DNA from: Scortum barcoo
Taxonomy: Eukaryota; Chordata; Actinopteri; Centrarchiformes; Terapontidae
Length of the DNA: 64,000 nt
Assembly: GCA_023238725.1 (NCBI GenBank)
Contig: CM041531.1
Span: forward strand, 6,720,354 to 6,784,353
Direction of reading: 5' to 3'
Positions 11,776 through 24,868 of the stretch are shown one piece after another (position 1 is the stretch's first letter; every line of letters begins with the position of its first letter). A model generated the notes under the pieces. The model was not told the origin of the DNA and did no database searches. It was given only the letters and a program-made list of their open reading frames with translations. The translations under genes and the position numbers were made by a program.

Positions 11776-14700
11776 CTGAGTCATAAAACATAATACAACT
11801 CTGTGATTATGCAGCAAGAATTAAAAACAACGCCGATAATAGAAACAATTTCAGGAACAAAAATATCTGAGAGAACAAATACAGCCCTGCATCCCCATAA
11901 TAAACTGATTTTCTGAGGGGTAAAAATAGAGATGCTGATCTGGACATGTTGTAATGTATCAGGATGGGCTAAATTATAGCCACTCAAAATCTGATCTTTT
12001 GTTTCCTGAAATCTGTGTCTTGTCCACGTCAGCCTGCTGGTGTTGCAGCATTGCTCTCCTTAACGCTCTACAAAGGGAGCATTTCACTGCATAATGTGGG
12101 CGAAAATTAGAGCGCGTGTGTGATGTGAATGCACAATCCAGCAGAGATCAGTGCTCACAGTGTGCGGGGAGCAGCTCCTCGTTTTAGCACTGCGCTGGCT
12201 GCCGCTCATAATGGTTAAAATGACAAACGTCACCGGCAGCGTGCCATGTCAGCTGTCGCTAATTAACATTAATTCTATAAATAACTCGTGACGGCAGGCC
12301 AAAATAAACCTTGGCTGTTGTTGGGATTGTGTGCTCTTCTGCAAGCAGCTGTCTGCACTCAGAGGTAGTTTAGAAGGTAAAAGAGGCATCACTCTGCTCA
12401 CGGCTGTACAAGTACAAGTGGACTGCATTATTCCTTAGTCATCTTCTCCCCCGTGAATCACTTTCAGGACTCACAACCTCACAGTTATACTTCCATTATT
12501 TTTACACATATTATATTTATATAAATTACTAGCTTTAATTTAATTACATTAATGTAATAGCTTTAATTTATGACCTTCAGTATTTGGCTGGTGTTTCAGA
12601 TTAAGTAGGTACAGCTGTTACTTTGATAGCTCACAATGTTATACCTGACAATACCCCAAAGTGAAGCGAAGAAATGGTTTTTCCCAGTTTGGTTCAGAAG
12701 TAGACAACTGAATGGCACAGAGTCCTGATGTCAACACCATCCAACACCTATCGGATGAACTGGAACACCAACTTTTAGGCAGGCTTTATTATCCAGACTC
12801 TGAATGGGCGAAAATCCCTACAGCCAAAGCTTTCTTCATAACTTTTGGTCATATAATGTACGCTGTTTACTGCAAAACTGTATCATCGGCATGCTGCAAT
12901 TTGTAGTTTTACCTGGTTCGTCTTTAAATGAAGAAAGGCAGTGGGATTTTGTGGAGTTTTTAAGCCTTCCTCCCATGGAAATCTGGTCTCCCCTTTAAAC
13001 CTGGTTCTTTTCAGATTCCACATCCTTTACTTTCCCTTTAGTCCTGCTGTAGCTGCGGTCCTCCTCTACAATACCCGATTACTCAAATCCAGTCTGAGTC
13101 CTGACCACGTTAAGCCACGATGTCCACGAAAGCCGATTTTCTGATATTCAACTTTATCACATTACAAAAAGATCAGATTGAAGCAGTAATAAATTCATGC
13201 ACTCCGTCGGTGCCATATAGTGAGAAATAAGGTTAAAGCCTAAGTGAGGTGCGGTATTTGAACAAAGTAGATTTGCTAAATTGGATGTGATACTGAGAAA
13301 TTACCTATTCACCACATCCCACCCAATGACATCCTCCTCCAGTCATAAACACACCCAAATGACTTTCAAATCCAATTGGCTCTACAGCATAATATTACTA
13401 TCTCTGCATGAATTTTAATTTCCCCACACCACTTAAGATATCGCACACAAAGACGGTGAATGGGCATTATAAAATTATTCATCACGCACAGTCTTCTGTG
13501 CACAGGCATGAGCACACACTCTCATTCACACACATCTCAGATTTCCATCTTTGCATAGGCGGGAGTATCTTTATTAATTTCATCTTCCCTGAAATCCAAT
13601 TACTAACTGTATGGATTTTTGCTTATCATAATTATAGGAAAACAATGTCAACTGTTCGCGTCAGGTGAGAATAGTGATTGTTTTTCATTTAATGTTTTTA
13701 TGATTATCTTATTGTTGTAAAGCCGTGCAGTATTTCTTTGTATTAACTGTTTGGAGCCCAACAGTATAGCAGGTTTCAGTTAAAATAAAGGATGAAAACT
13801 AACAAAATTAACAAAATCGAGACACCTGAAGTGATTTTGAGGCTAGGCTTTAAATTATAGTAACATTACTAAGTAGTGCCACTAGTGCAGATAATTTTCT
13901 CAGAGAAAGTGAGCGTACTGTCACAAAATAATAGCTGCTCTATTGCTTGCCAATAATGATGCAGGATGAAGTGTATTATTCAATATGAAGTGAAAACAAG
14001 AGTTAGAAGTAAATGTAAAAAAAAAAGAAAAAAACCCATCTAGACTGGTTTGCTTTGACTGAACTTTAATGAAAAAGAAAAGAGAGTTTTTGTTTAGTTT
14101 TTACCACTAAGTCAGTGGATCAGGCGGGGGGGAGGGGAGGGTTGTGGTGGGAGTCTGGATCCTTGATTTAAACCCCCTCTGGATGTGGCTGTGGAGTTTT
14201 GAATCAAACAAACGAACCGCAGAGAGGAAATGAACGCTAACCCCAGTGCTTAAAATGTGAACATGTGTTTACATCTTTTCTGAAAATAGCCCAAACACAC
14301 AGAGAGAACATAGTCCATGCACAGAGAGGCAAATAAAATGAAAACAAACAGCATTTCCTTTTACAAACTTCACTTTAAAATGATGTGACGAACAGTTGAT
14401 CTCCGCCTGATTCTCTCAAATCTCCGGTTATAGCCTGAACCCCCCGAAAGGGTAACAGCAAAAAGTTAGAGAACTTACCTGCAGCACAGGAGCTAACAGC
14501 CTCTCAAGCCGGCCGGCTTTAAGGAGCTGAGCCGAGTTTTCTCTGTGTGTTGCCAGTAAATCAGAGGGAAATAAGGGCACTAGTTTCTTAAGGGTTTCAT
14601 TACTCCCTCTGTATAGAACACTAACACTATTAATTTTCTCGGATCTACACAATGTTTGACCTTTTTGTACGCAGGTGGCCTTTACCCTACAGCTGTAGTG

Positions 14701-14819
14701 TCAGTGGTCCTTTATGTTATCCCCATCACCCAAAAAAAACAAATTTTATTAAAAGAAAGAAATGTATTGTGTAGCTTCTCCGTACTGCAGAGCCTGGCAG
14801 GTGTAACTGAGGCAGAAAA
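11776..14819. other. Intergenic with a candidate conserved non-coding island
   Basis: No exon recognised. The part 12000-12400 has higher GC, several CpG and clustered homeodomain words (see findings). A G-rich patch lies at 14126-14152. Confidence 0.6.
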
Positions 14820-15340
14820 AGATTATTTATTTATTTTATTTATTTAAAGCCCAAAATCACAAAACACTGTTTTTGCCTCGGAGGGCTTTACAATCTGTAC
14901 AGTACAGTTGTGACACCCTCTGTCCTTAGACCCTCGAACCTGGGTCAGGAAAAACTTCAAAAAACCCTTTCATGGGAAAAAGAAGAAACCTGAGGAAGAG
15001 CCACAGATGAGGGATCCCTCTCCCTGGGACGGACAGACGTGCGATAGATGCCACATGTACAGAGAACATCATCATCAATCATATGTGGAGTTATACTTGG
15101 GTCTTAATAAATTGTAACTATCCTGAGTCCATGGGTTAAGTCCATGTGTGAAATGTCCTCATATGGAGCTGTGGTTCACTCGACCTTCTCTCCACAACAC
15201 AGACACAGATCATGTCCCCACCAGGCCAGGCCAGTGAACCTCAGACAGATGGACCACAACCAGAATCAGTGAGAAGCCTGCAAGACTGGAGGAGGACCAG
15301 GGCTCCAGCAGTAACATGCACTTTACATTATATTATAGGC
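14820..15340 (+). repeat. Dispersed teleost repeat, longer copy
   Basis: It starts near an ATTT-rich stretch and carries AGCCCAAAATCACAAA, GGGCTTTACAATCTGTAC, ACACCCTCTGTCCTTAGACC, GAAACCTGAGGAAGAGCCAC, GGGATCCCTCTCCCTGGGAC and GACAGACGTGCGATAGATGC. A second copy of the first half is present at 24235-24345 with the same word order, which shows directly that it is a repeat. I recall this sequence as abundant in percomorph fish. No coding capacity is apparent. Its transposition class is uncertain to me. Confidence 0.8.
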
Positions 15341-15531
15341 ACACATTTATTTTCTAACATATTAAAAACAGTGCTGTTTACATTTAAATATATCTTTATT
15401 GGTTGTCAAAGATAACATAATACCCATGATTATTTTGTACTTTGAATGTGTGTTATTTGTGCACATACAGTAACAATTATAAATGTCATGACTGCGATAA
15501 CCTACCATCAAGGAATGACTTCAGTGTTGGG

Positions 15532-15845
15532 ACAGGTGGTGCAGTGGTTAGCTCTGTTAATTCACAGTTAGAAGTTAGAGTTCAAACCCGCTGGTGGGCT
15601 GGCATGTTTCTGGTTGGAGTTTGCATGTTCATCCCTGTCCCGTGCAGTCAGTCTGTGTGGAAAGGTGCTCCGGCTTCCTCCCACAACCCGGAGACATGCA
15701 GGTTAGGTTAACTGGAGACTCTGAGCTGCCTGTAGGTGTGAATGGTTGTCTGTCTATAATCATTAGCCTTGTCACTGACGGGGGTATAACTGCCCTGCCC
15801 CGGCTATCTCGGGTGCAACACACGGTTGCTGGATTGCAGTAAGCG
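15532..15845 (+). repeat. tRNA-head SINE-like dispersed repeat
   Basis: GGTGGTGCAGTGGTTAGC (A-box-like) and GTTCAAACCC (B-box-like) head a stretch containing GAGTTTGCATGTTC, GCTCCGGCTTCCTCCCACAA, GGAGACATGCAGGTTAGGTT and GTGTGAATGGTTGTCTGTCT. This word order is that of a very common fish repeat. Two partial relatives lie at 56175-56412. The spacing of the polymerase III boxes supports a tRNA-derived origin, but I cannot name the family for certain. Confidence 0.75.
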
Positions 15846-18800
15846 CTCAACATAAAAAAAGTCATAAAAAGCCACAGCGACTTGTACCTTCAGCATCTAT
15901 TAACAGCAGGCTGCCAGCTCTTTTTCTGGTATTGAGATGCTGCATGCAGAGACTACACCCCATGTTTGTTTTGCCAGATAATTTCCAAGTCTAACTGCTC
16001 TGCATCCAGAACTGTTTACTTGTTCGCTCTCATTCATTACAGTGTACACAGGAGACTTTTCAGTTTTTGTTGTTGTTATCGTGTACAATATTTTTCACAA
16101 ATGCACATATCTCTATACTGCACATGCAAGGTGGGCTCTCCCATTATCATCTGAGTCATTCAAAGTTGTTTTTGTATTTTGTACAGTAGATCACTGCAGC
16201 AACAAACCAGATTTTGCTTTAATCCATTAAGGAATGCCACATGTTGTTCTTGATTACTGGATGATTATGTATCATGAGGGACAGCTACTGCCAGCCCCAA
16301 CACTCCCTACATGTACAGCAGGCAGGATGCTAACATCTATCTCCTGTCAGACGACTTAAGGAAGCTGACAGCAGCACTGCCAGATGTTCCTCCACACCTG
16401 CACAGTCCTTTTAAATGCCAGCCTGCAAATCTGGACCTGTTCCTGCAGTCCAAATCTGCTGCTGCTATCTGTCCTTAATTATTTGTTGAAGATATGATCG
16501 GTTTGTCTCAGTTTATTTGACTTGTCATAAACGGGGGTCGTTTAAAGGAATTCATATGGAATATCATGATGTAAAAATACTCGTGGCTCAGGGAAGATAA
16601 GATTACACAATGATAAGGGAAATGGATCTGCCCACACGCACATCCACACAGACGTCACCACCGGTGTATACAAATCCTGTCAAATCCTTTTATTGGCGGC
16701 GAACCAATAATCTCCACATGCTCAAAACAGAATGTCACCTTCAACACCTTCAGTTTAGCCGCCGAGGGAGAGAAAAAGGCTGTGCGGATTTCTGGGGAAG
16801 GTGTGAAAATAATGTCAAATTCAGAATTTGTGATGATGATGTTACTCCCTTTTTTTTTTTTTTGTTACGTCTTATGAACAGAGGACACTGAAGGACTCTC
16901 GGAAATGTGAGGGAAGAATTTTTTTTATGAACTTTAAAACTTTTATAGCAACCACACTGATGTCTTACTCAGCAACTTTCTCAAGGGCGTTTTTGTCATC
17001 CTACCTCAACAAGAACTTTAAACCCACAATAGGCCAACATAAAACTTCACTTTGGGGGCCCGAAGTGGGTCATACGGAGCAAAGGGAGGCTGGTTTACCA
17101 ACACTCAGTCAAACTTTATGGAGCTGTCAGACTGCAGGATGTTTAAAATAAGCTTCAATGTTCTGATGTGTTACATGTGGAATTGAAGCTCGTTTTCACA
17201 ATATGTTGTAATAACTTTCCATTACTTCTAAACATGGATCTTGTAAACAGAAGATGGAAAAAACATGGCGAACATGTGTGTGTTTATGATTACAAGAATG
17301 GTATATAGCCTTTATTTACAGCATATTTGCAGCTTTTTTCTCCTTAGAATTAAAGGTTCCATAACGACAATTAATAAGCTATGCTCTATACAATCTACAA
17401 TGTCAAATTGCATTTATTGACCAGTCATTTACATGTTTATTTACATTATTTGTAACATAACTAATCCACACTCATGTCAGTTATTTATTATTATTATTAT
17501 GTGCAATTAATTTATCTAGTACAATAATAATCCATGGGTATATCTGTACATCTGGAGGATGTTTATAGTGTATTTATGTATATCTATCTATCTGCACTGG
17601 TTGCTGAGGTAGAGATGTAGAAGATTGTGTAATGCTAACTAATGGTATGTCTTTTAAATTAGAGTGTTCAGTAAAAAAATCATCATCTAATCTATAAATT
17701 AATTATTTTGTTTTATTGATAATTTCACTTTAGCAGAGGCTGCTGCTGTAAATAAGCACAGTACACAGACATATTAACTAACATTAAACCCATTTAGCTT
17801 TTAAGGCTTGGCCAAACAAGGTTGCCAGTGCTAGCCAGCAAAGAAGAGAGGCCTGCTCGTGAGCTTAGATTATTACTCAGCACCAAAGTGAAGAGCAGAT
17901 GTTGGCAGTGTTAAGTGGGTCCTGTTGATTAAGGCAGCCACAGTGATCTTTAACTCGTGTGTTGTCTTCTAAGGAACATCTTTAGCTTCAAAAGGTTGAC
18001 ATGGGCTCCACAACCATATTTGATGCATGGTTAGCTTACTGTGCTCTGGATGTCGTTTTGCAGGTGTTGAAAAATTTGTATTTGATTTGAGCAACCATAC
18101 TGAGTGCTGTGGTCTGAATCAGATTGCAAATCTCCTACTTTATCTGATTTGCTGAAAATATTTGCCTAGTTAGGACATAACAAAGCAACATGTCAAACAT
18201 AACCATCTCATCTGCAAGACTAAGTACAAGCTCAAAGTCATTTGGAGGAGAAAATAATCTATTCAACAGAGCCAGATTTTTCCAACAGATCCACTAATTG
18301 GAAGCAGCGAGTATCAAGTCATAAGGTCACTGCTCCCGCAATCGTACCGCAACTTTTTCAAGTTATTAGTGTCCATGCCTGAATGCAGAGCTTTGAAACC
18401 AAACTGTGCAGCTGTGTTGTGTGAGCATCCAGCACAGACAGAAAGAGGACACATTAGTCCTCTGGGTCCACGCCGAACGGAAGTTGAAAACTTTGTTATG
18501 CAAGTTTTAAAAATTCAGAGTGACTAAGAATGTTTTTTTAAAAAATTGAAAGAATAAAGTCCTATATCTAAATGAGAGATCTTAAGTTTTTGTAGTGATT
18601 ACAATTAAACTATAAGAGTCCCTTAGAAGCACCAATTTTAAGAAGATGCAACGAGATGCTCACAACATCACTTGGAATACATATATTTATATTATATTTT
18701 TTGGTTTTAACTTTTTTTGGTGTAATTTTAAGTTCTTTGTGAACCCAGCTCGTTTTTTCCCACCAGGATTTGAGTCCTTCCACCTAAAAAAGTGGATCCT

Positions 18801-21243
18801 TTTCAGTGCTGCAGCTTTCAGAGTATGTCTCTGCTGGAAACATATAATTGCATTTGCTGTTCTGCCTCGTGTCTCTCTAGTCTGTTTTCATGCAGATGCT
18901 CTGTTAGGAAAACATACTTTTTAAAAAAAATCTTAGTTTACTGTTTCTGTCAGCAAGTAAATCCACACAATTTATCTGCATTTGGATGAGTCATTACACT
19001 CATAGCATATGCCATGTGAGTGGAGGCAGATCTCCTGCTGTGCGTTTCCCAGCATTTTAAACAAGTTTAACCTTTTGTCATAGAACATCAATCCTCTCTC
19101 TAAAAAATAGAAGTACTATTCTAGGAGTCATATTCGTTTTTTTAATACAATTTTCAAAAAGAACGTATGAGCGTGGGTGGATGTGTAAATATTCAGATAT
19201 ATCCTTTAAACCTAAGAAATTGTGACCATATTCTCCTCATCTTTTGATTTTATGAATTCTCACTTTGAATCTTATATAATGCTCAATATTAAACCAACAG
19301 ATCCAGCACAGATGGTGTGTCTTCCACAAGTAAAAGCTCTCCTCCAACAGATAAGTTTTGATTAAAAACACAACTTCAGTCCTGGCAGTGTTTCATATTC
19401 AGGAGTAAATATAGAACTGAAGTGCATTCAGAGCATTTTATATCCTTAGCAGAAGCGTGATTGATGTGCTGTGTACTTTTTCCATTAATCTTTCACATGA
19501 GGCAAACACGCGGGTCACTGTTGTGATACAGTGCAGGTTGATAATGCACTGTCCACAACCCATACAGAATGCATGAGAACATAAAACATTTACAACATCT
19601 CCTATATTTTCTAGGTTCCCTCGAGCTTGATACATTTAAGATGAAGGATTTAGTATTTCTGTGGATTATCAGTGTGTTAGTGAACTGAGAGAAAAAATAG
19701 CACATGTGAGATTGAAAGACATCAGCATCATCACACTATCAGTATATTTAGCGACATACCTGAATCCAAAAATCAATGCATTTGAGCAAAAAGAGCTCAG
19801 TCTGTTTTGCTGTTTTGAGTTATTTTTTCAAACTTGGATTCTTAAAAGAGCGACAAAACTGCTTTGACGTAGAAGACGTAGAAGAACAATTTCTTTATCA
19901 ATTTGAACATGTTTACCATGGAAAAAGAAAAAAAAAACCCAATATGATCCTAAATAGATTTGCAGTTCCACAAGCCAGTCCTGAACTGCCTGCATCACAT
20001 CAATGGCGCATAAAGATTTAATCTATTCTTTCCATGTGCATTTTCTCCTAACTAACTAACTGATTATTTTTATATTAATCTTTTCCAAGTCTTTTTTTTA
20101 ACCCCAGTAGCTTCAGTTTGTCACTGAAGCTGAAACACTTTTAATTATTCTCAGAACAATTAGACCAGCATTTGGTATTTCCTTAAATTTTGATCTCAGT
20201 TGGTTAATTAATGACCTTAATGGGCAACAATAACAACAACCCAGTTAACTGCTCAGTGATTGCTAATCTGATTGTGTTATTCCCATCAGGACAGAGGCTT
20301 TGATTTCCTCTGAGGTGCACGGCGGCAATATCTTTCTCAGTGTGTGATACTGTGATATGAAATGATGTCATGTTGTATTCATAGTGCCCTGCCAAGGGGA
20401 TAGGGTTGTTTAAATGTGAGAGGAATGCAGCCAAGAAATGAGAAATGGAAATGAGCAGTGAAGAACAATACTGTAAAACATACAAGAGCAGCTCAAATAT
20501 GTTAATATAAATCGCCTGAAGTACAGTATTTGCATTGCTATACACATCCTGCCACTGAGGAATGAGGAGGGAAACATTTAGAGTGTGTACATGTGGTCCA
20601 CGGTTGGCTGACTGACAGTCCGGAAAACACAGAGACACACACGGGAGTCAAGACAAACATCAACACCCTGTAGCTCAAGCATACAGTGCAGAATGATTAG
20701 AGGCAGAAACAGAAATGGATGACTTATGACTGACATTTTGTGAAGTGTAAACGACTAACTATACGTGAAATCCTCTAATACTCTGCTCCAGCCCAGTTCC
20801 CTCATTTAGCTGGCGTATTGATTATTTTGTCGCAATCGATGCTCTGTCAGTCATTGTGATTGGGTTGACCCGAAGTTGAAGGTTGATTGTAGCAGATGAG
20901 TAAGGGTTGAAAGTAACAAGTCAGAGCCAAACATGCTCCACAGTCCACATGACTACAGTCAGCGGTAGGAGTTCATTCAGGAAAGATCTATAAGTATAGA
21001 ATCCAAACCCTTGTAATGGGAAAACAACGATCCAGTTTATGAAACTCAGTGCAGAAGCCATCCTAAAAACCCTCACAAAGCTCAGAATCTACAGTTCATA
21101 TGCAAGAAAATGGTAAGATCTGTAAAAGCATGCGGCACACACCTGGATGCAGTCTTTTCATTATTAAAGCACTCCTGTGGTGAACTGCGTGTATTCCTCG
21201 TTTGGAGAGTCAGTAGAGGCAGCTCAAACAAAAAGAAACAACT
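15846..21243. other. Intergenic, no gene seen; possible non-coding island at 20.2-20.65 kb
   Basis: Mostly AT-rich unique sequence. A 144-codon minus-strand frame at 20204-20638 resembles no protein I know and more likely reflects compositional chance in a constrained non-coding block. Confidence 0.6.
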
Positions 21244-21245
21244 TA

Positions 21246-22783
21246 CACTACTCACAATAAGTTAGGGATATTTTTATTTAAATGAGTGCTTTTCCTATTT
21301 GGTCTGAATTTTAATGAAATAAGTAAAAGTTCCCTTTGATATTACTAATAATGAATGAGAAGAAACACCATTTTCATTAGTTTAATATTTATTACCCCAA
21401 AAATTTAGACAATAACAAGGATAGCCCCAAATAACAAAAATTTACCATGTCAGTAGCGGATGTTTCCACCATTTGCCGCAATGACAGCTTGACAGCAAGG
21501 TCTCATGCTCCTCACTAGCCTCATGATGTTGTTCTGAGGCAATGCATTCCACTCTTCCACAAGTGCTACACGCAGTTCTGCCAGGTCACGTGGGGGTGGG
21601 GTACGATCATCCAGTCTCTGCTTCAGCTGGTCCCAGACGTGCTCTATGGGGTTCAGGTCAGGGGACATTGCTGGCCATACCATATGAGGCACTCCGACTT
21701 CCTGAAGTCGAGCTGTGACAATTCTGGCACGATGTGGTGGAGCATTATCATCCATGAACAGAAAGTTGGGGGTGTGCTGGCGGAATTGGGGGATGATGAT
21801 GGGGTTCTATGATGTCTCTGAGGTAAGAACGTGCAGTGACTGAGCCATCTACAATAACCAAATCTGTTTTGCGCTGACTGGTGATGCCTGCCCAGACTGT
21901 TGCACCTCCTCCACCAAAGCGAACCCTGGGGACCATGTTGACCTCGGCGTATCGCTCACCTCGCCTTCTCCAGCACGACGCTGACGACCATCATTTCTGT
22001 GCAAGGTGACCCGACACTCATCAGTGAACAGGGATGGTAGACCACTGCTGCATTGTCCAGGTCACATGGTCTTGTGCCCACTGCAAACGTTCACGGCGGT
22101 GTCTTGGTGTCAGTGGAGTCACCTGCAACGGTCGTCTGGCATTCAAGCCAAAGCGGTGGAGTCGGTTGCGAATGGTTTGTCTGGAAACCCTAGTACCCCT
22201 CACATCTCGTAAACGGGCCTGCAGCTGTGTGGCAGTTGCATTACGATGTCTGAGTGCATAGGTCCTTAGGTACTGGTCATCGTTGCGGCCTGTCACTCGT
22301 GGGGCTCCACTCCTGGGTCTGTCACGAACTCTGCCAGTAGTTCTGTGTCTTGATGCAAGTCTGCTGATGACACTTTGAGACACACCAAGTTCACGAGCAA
22401 CATCTGACTGCCCTGCCACCGACCCGAAGGCGCGCTATGGCCAGGTGGCGCTGCTCGTCCGTTAAGTGACGTCGTGTGTTCATGGCTGTTTGAATGATGA
22501 ACTTGGAATGACTTACTGACAATACCAGCTTTTTATACCCACAGAATGTTGAAATTGATGCCACATTGAAAAGGGTTGTCTTTTAGTATTTTTTGGTATT
22601 GGCCCCAATATGTAAGGCACACTGTACACAGTGAGACCATTATGTGGAAAACACAAAATGAGGTGTGTCTATCACCCCAATACAATTGCCTCCCTATCCC
22701 AAAAATCTCTGAAGTGAAACAAACACCGTATGTATGACATCCACTGAGTCTCTCACAATATCCCTAATTTATTGTGAGTAGTG
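21246..22783 (-). mobile_element. Tc1/mariner-type DNA transposon, complete ends, defective transposase
   Basis: The ends are inverted repeats of 27 bp starting CACTACTCACAATAA (21246-21272 and complement of 22757-22783), with a single mismatch at position 16. Both ends are bordered by TA (21244-21245 and 22784-22785), the target duplicated by Tc1/mariner elements. The 1538-bp length and a single minus-strand transposase of about 344 codons fit a DD34E Tc1 element. The ends are almost identical to each other, while the gene has several one-base breaks. The copy could still be mobilised by a transposase supplied elsewhere, but cannot make its own. Confidence 0.95.
21450..22483 (-). pseudogene. 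Tc1-type DD34E transposase, frameshifted
   Basis: The likely start is the ATG at 22483-22481 (MNTRRHLTDEQR). After a frame break near 22415 the DNA-binding part is read at 22021-22419: a helix-turn-helix with SDVARELGVSQSVISRLASR, then the AT-hook-like GRVRDRPRSGAPR, then a second helical domain. Three further one-base breaks are visible: just before the first catalytic Asp (in TDECRV, near 22018), near 21975, and near 21790. The second Asp is in MDDNAPPHR (21750 region), and the Glu is in SPDLNPIEHVWDQL. Exactly 34 residues separate Asp and Glu. The catalytic triad is therefore present, but not in one frame. The frame ends at 21450 with NGGNIRY, the usual tail of this family. The total length matches a normal Tc1 transposase. 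Confidence 0.92.
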
Positions 22784-22785
22784 TA

Positions 22786-24234
22786 AATGGAAATGTGACA
22801 GAAGTAGCAGACAATGTTGGCTGCACATTGAGAAGTGTTACCACAAAAAAAAGTCAGATATCAAAAATCAAAATATACATTTTTGTTGGGTTTGGGTTCC
22901 ACCAGTGGAGGTCTGTTTCAGCAGCACAATTGCAGAAGTGGAAACTGATGAAGCTACAGATGTCACAGAAATCAACGCCAATCAAACGCCAACTGTAATA
23001 CCAAAGTTAAACTACATATGCTGTGTGCAAATTCGCATTACATGCAAATGGCTCAAGCCAAATGCATTAAGTATCTTGTTCCACACTAAGTCCACTCTTT
23101 TCTAAATCCTGATGACTGTAGCTTTAACAGATAAACATGAACAAAGCATAAAATGTTTTTAAAAGGGATTTTAAAAACAGGGTTAAGGAGGTTGTTTATC
23201 TTTTCAGCCTATATAACAGAATGCCACCAGATGTGCAGAGGCATCTCCAATGAGATTTCAGGAGCTCAGTGGTGCGATTGATGACCAGACGGGCTCAAGC
23301 TTCTTTATACCATCTCCGAGCTGAATTATATGTGCTTGCAAACACGATGAGGAACAAACTCATCCTCATTTGGTGCTTTTATAATGACTTGAGTGCAGTC
23401 AATTACTCCAATCACATTTTGCTGCAAATTGCATTTTCATATTGGCCTGCTTACCCACAGTATAAGGAAACGTCATATGATAAAGGGTCATTTATAAGGA
23501 TAAGAAAGCCCAGAGTGGTTATTAACTGAACCTGCACATGGATGAACCTGCTCTGCTGGGTGGGTCGCTCCTAAGCTGGTCCCAGTTCAGCACAGATTTC
23601 CCTGAGAACGGCTCATGGTAATCTGAATCAGCTTGTTAGCCATTTATCATCACAGGCTAGGAGGTCCTCATGGTCCCTGAACGTTTTCTGTTTGTCAACT
23701 CAATTCAAGCCATGCCAAAGCTTAGAAAAGTCATCATGAACAAAATGTACTATTTACATGTGTCAGTCTCAATAATTTAGCTTTAGTACATTTCTTTAGA
23801 CTATACTTGGACCTTATAAGATTTGTGCGTGATGAAAAAATAAATACATGTACATGAAATTCAGTGATGTTATGTGGGTTTCATATTTCATCCGTGTTTT
23901 TTCATCCGATGATTGAGTTTTGTGATCTCACCATCAGCCATTGCTGATTACCATGTTTGAAAAAGCTCATGGGTGAAAGGATGCATAGGAACACCTTTTT
24001 CCACCTGGATTTTTTCTATAAACCCCAATTTAGGCGGTTAAGCACATTTCAGCCCTGTTTATGCAACTTTTTGTGCATCACAACCTTTCGAAATGAAGCC
24101 CCCAGTGTCAAGAGAAGATAGAAGTGCTGCAACAGCCACGAATGATTCTTCATTTTTCAGACAGCCAGTAAGCAGAGAGCAGATATTGAATATTAGCTTA
24201 ATGAGTTGAGGAGGCTGTGGATTAGAGCTGTGGT
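22786..24234. other. Intergenic, no gene seen
   Basis: No domain, tRNA or clear repeat is visible. The short frames are unremarkable. Confidence 0.6.
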
Positions 24235-24345
24235 CAAGTCGAGTCAGTTTTTATTTATACAGCCCAATATCACAAATCGGCTTTACAGTCTGTACCGCAA
24301 AATAACACCCTCTGTCCTTAGACCCTCGAATAAGAAGAGGAAAAT
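24235..24345 (+). repeat. Dispersed teleost repeat, short 5' copy
   Basis: The words ATTTATACAGCCCAATATCAC, CGGCTTTACAGTCTGTACCG, ACACCCTCTGTCCTTAGACC and CTCGAATAAG parallel 14840-14945 in the same orientation. The copy ends soon after the CCTCGAA word, so it lacks the GGGATCCCTCT and GACAGACGTGC part found in the longer copy. Confidence 0.8.
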
Positions 24346-24850
24346 CAAAAATAATGGAACAGACCTCAAACAAGCAATAGATGAGTGAGCGTGCAGAATA
24401 TATCCACAATAAAATCACAATTTTGGTGACGGCAATATAAAGTGCAGGTCAACCATGTGACAATTCCAATTTTGTCTCTCAGAAATACCCTCCACCTAAA
24501 TGGTATTCAGGGAAAAGTGCAAAGTTAATGCTTGACATACTACAAGCTCAACCAGAGTCCGTGTCATCCCACATTTCAATTCAGTGTCCCTACCTGACCA
24601 TTTTGCACTTATTCTGTGGCCTTTTTCATCGCAGCTTACCTTCATTCACTTACGTACAAGGCCTGACTGGGATTTATAGCTACACTCTCAGAAGGCCTTT
24701 TATTAAAGCTCAACATCTATTATTAAAGCAGATCACAGCTTCAAATACACATTTTAGAAATATCTCTATTGCCAGGGAGTATGACAGGTTCAGCATTTTT
24801 CCACTTACTGCAAGAAATCTGTGAGATGCGAAGAAGTGTATCACAAGCAG

Positions 24851-24868
24851 GTGTGTGTGTGTGTGTGT
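24851..24868. repeat. (GT)n microsatellite
   Basis: Nine GT units. Confidence 0.9.

Noticed and set aside
15565..15590. Possible tRNA gene at the GTTCAAACCC box
   Set aside because: Only box-like words are present; no cloverleaf with acceptor and anticodon stems can be folded. It is the head of a SINE-like repeat.
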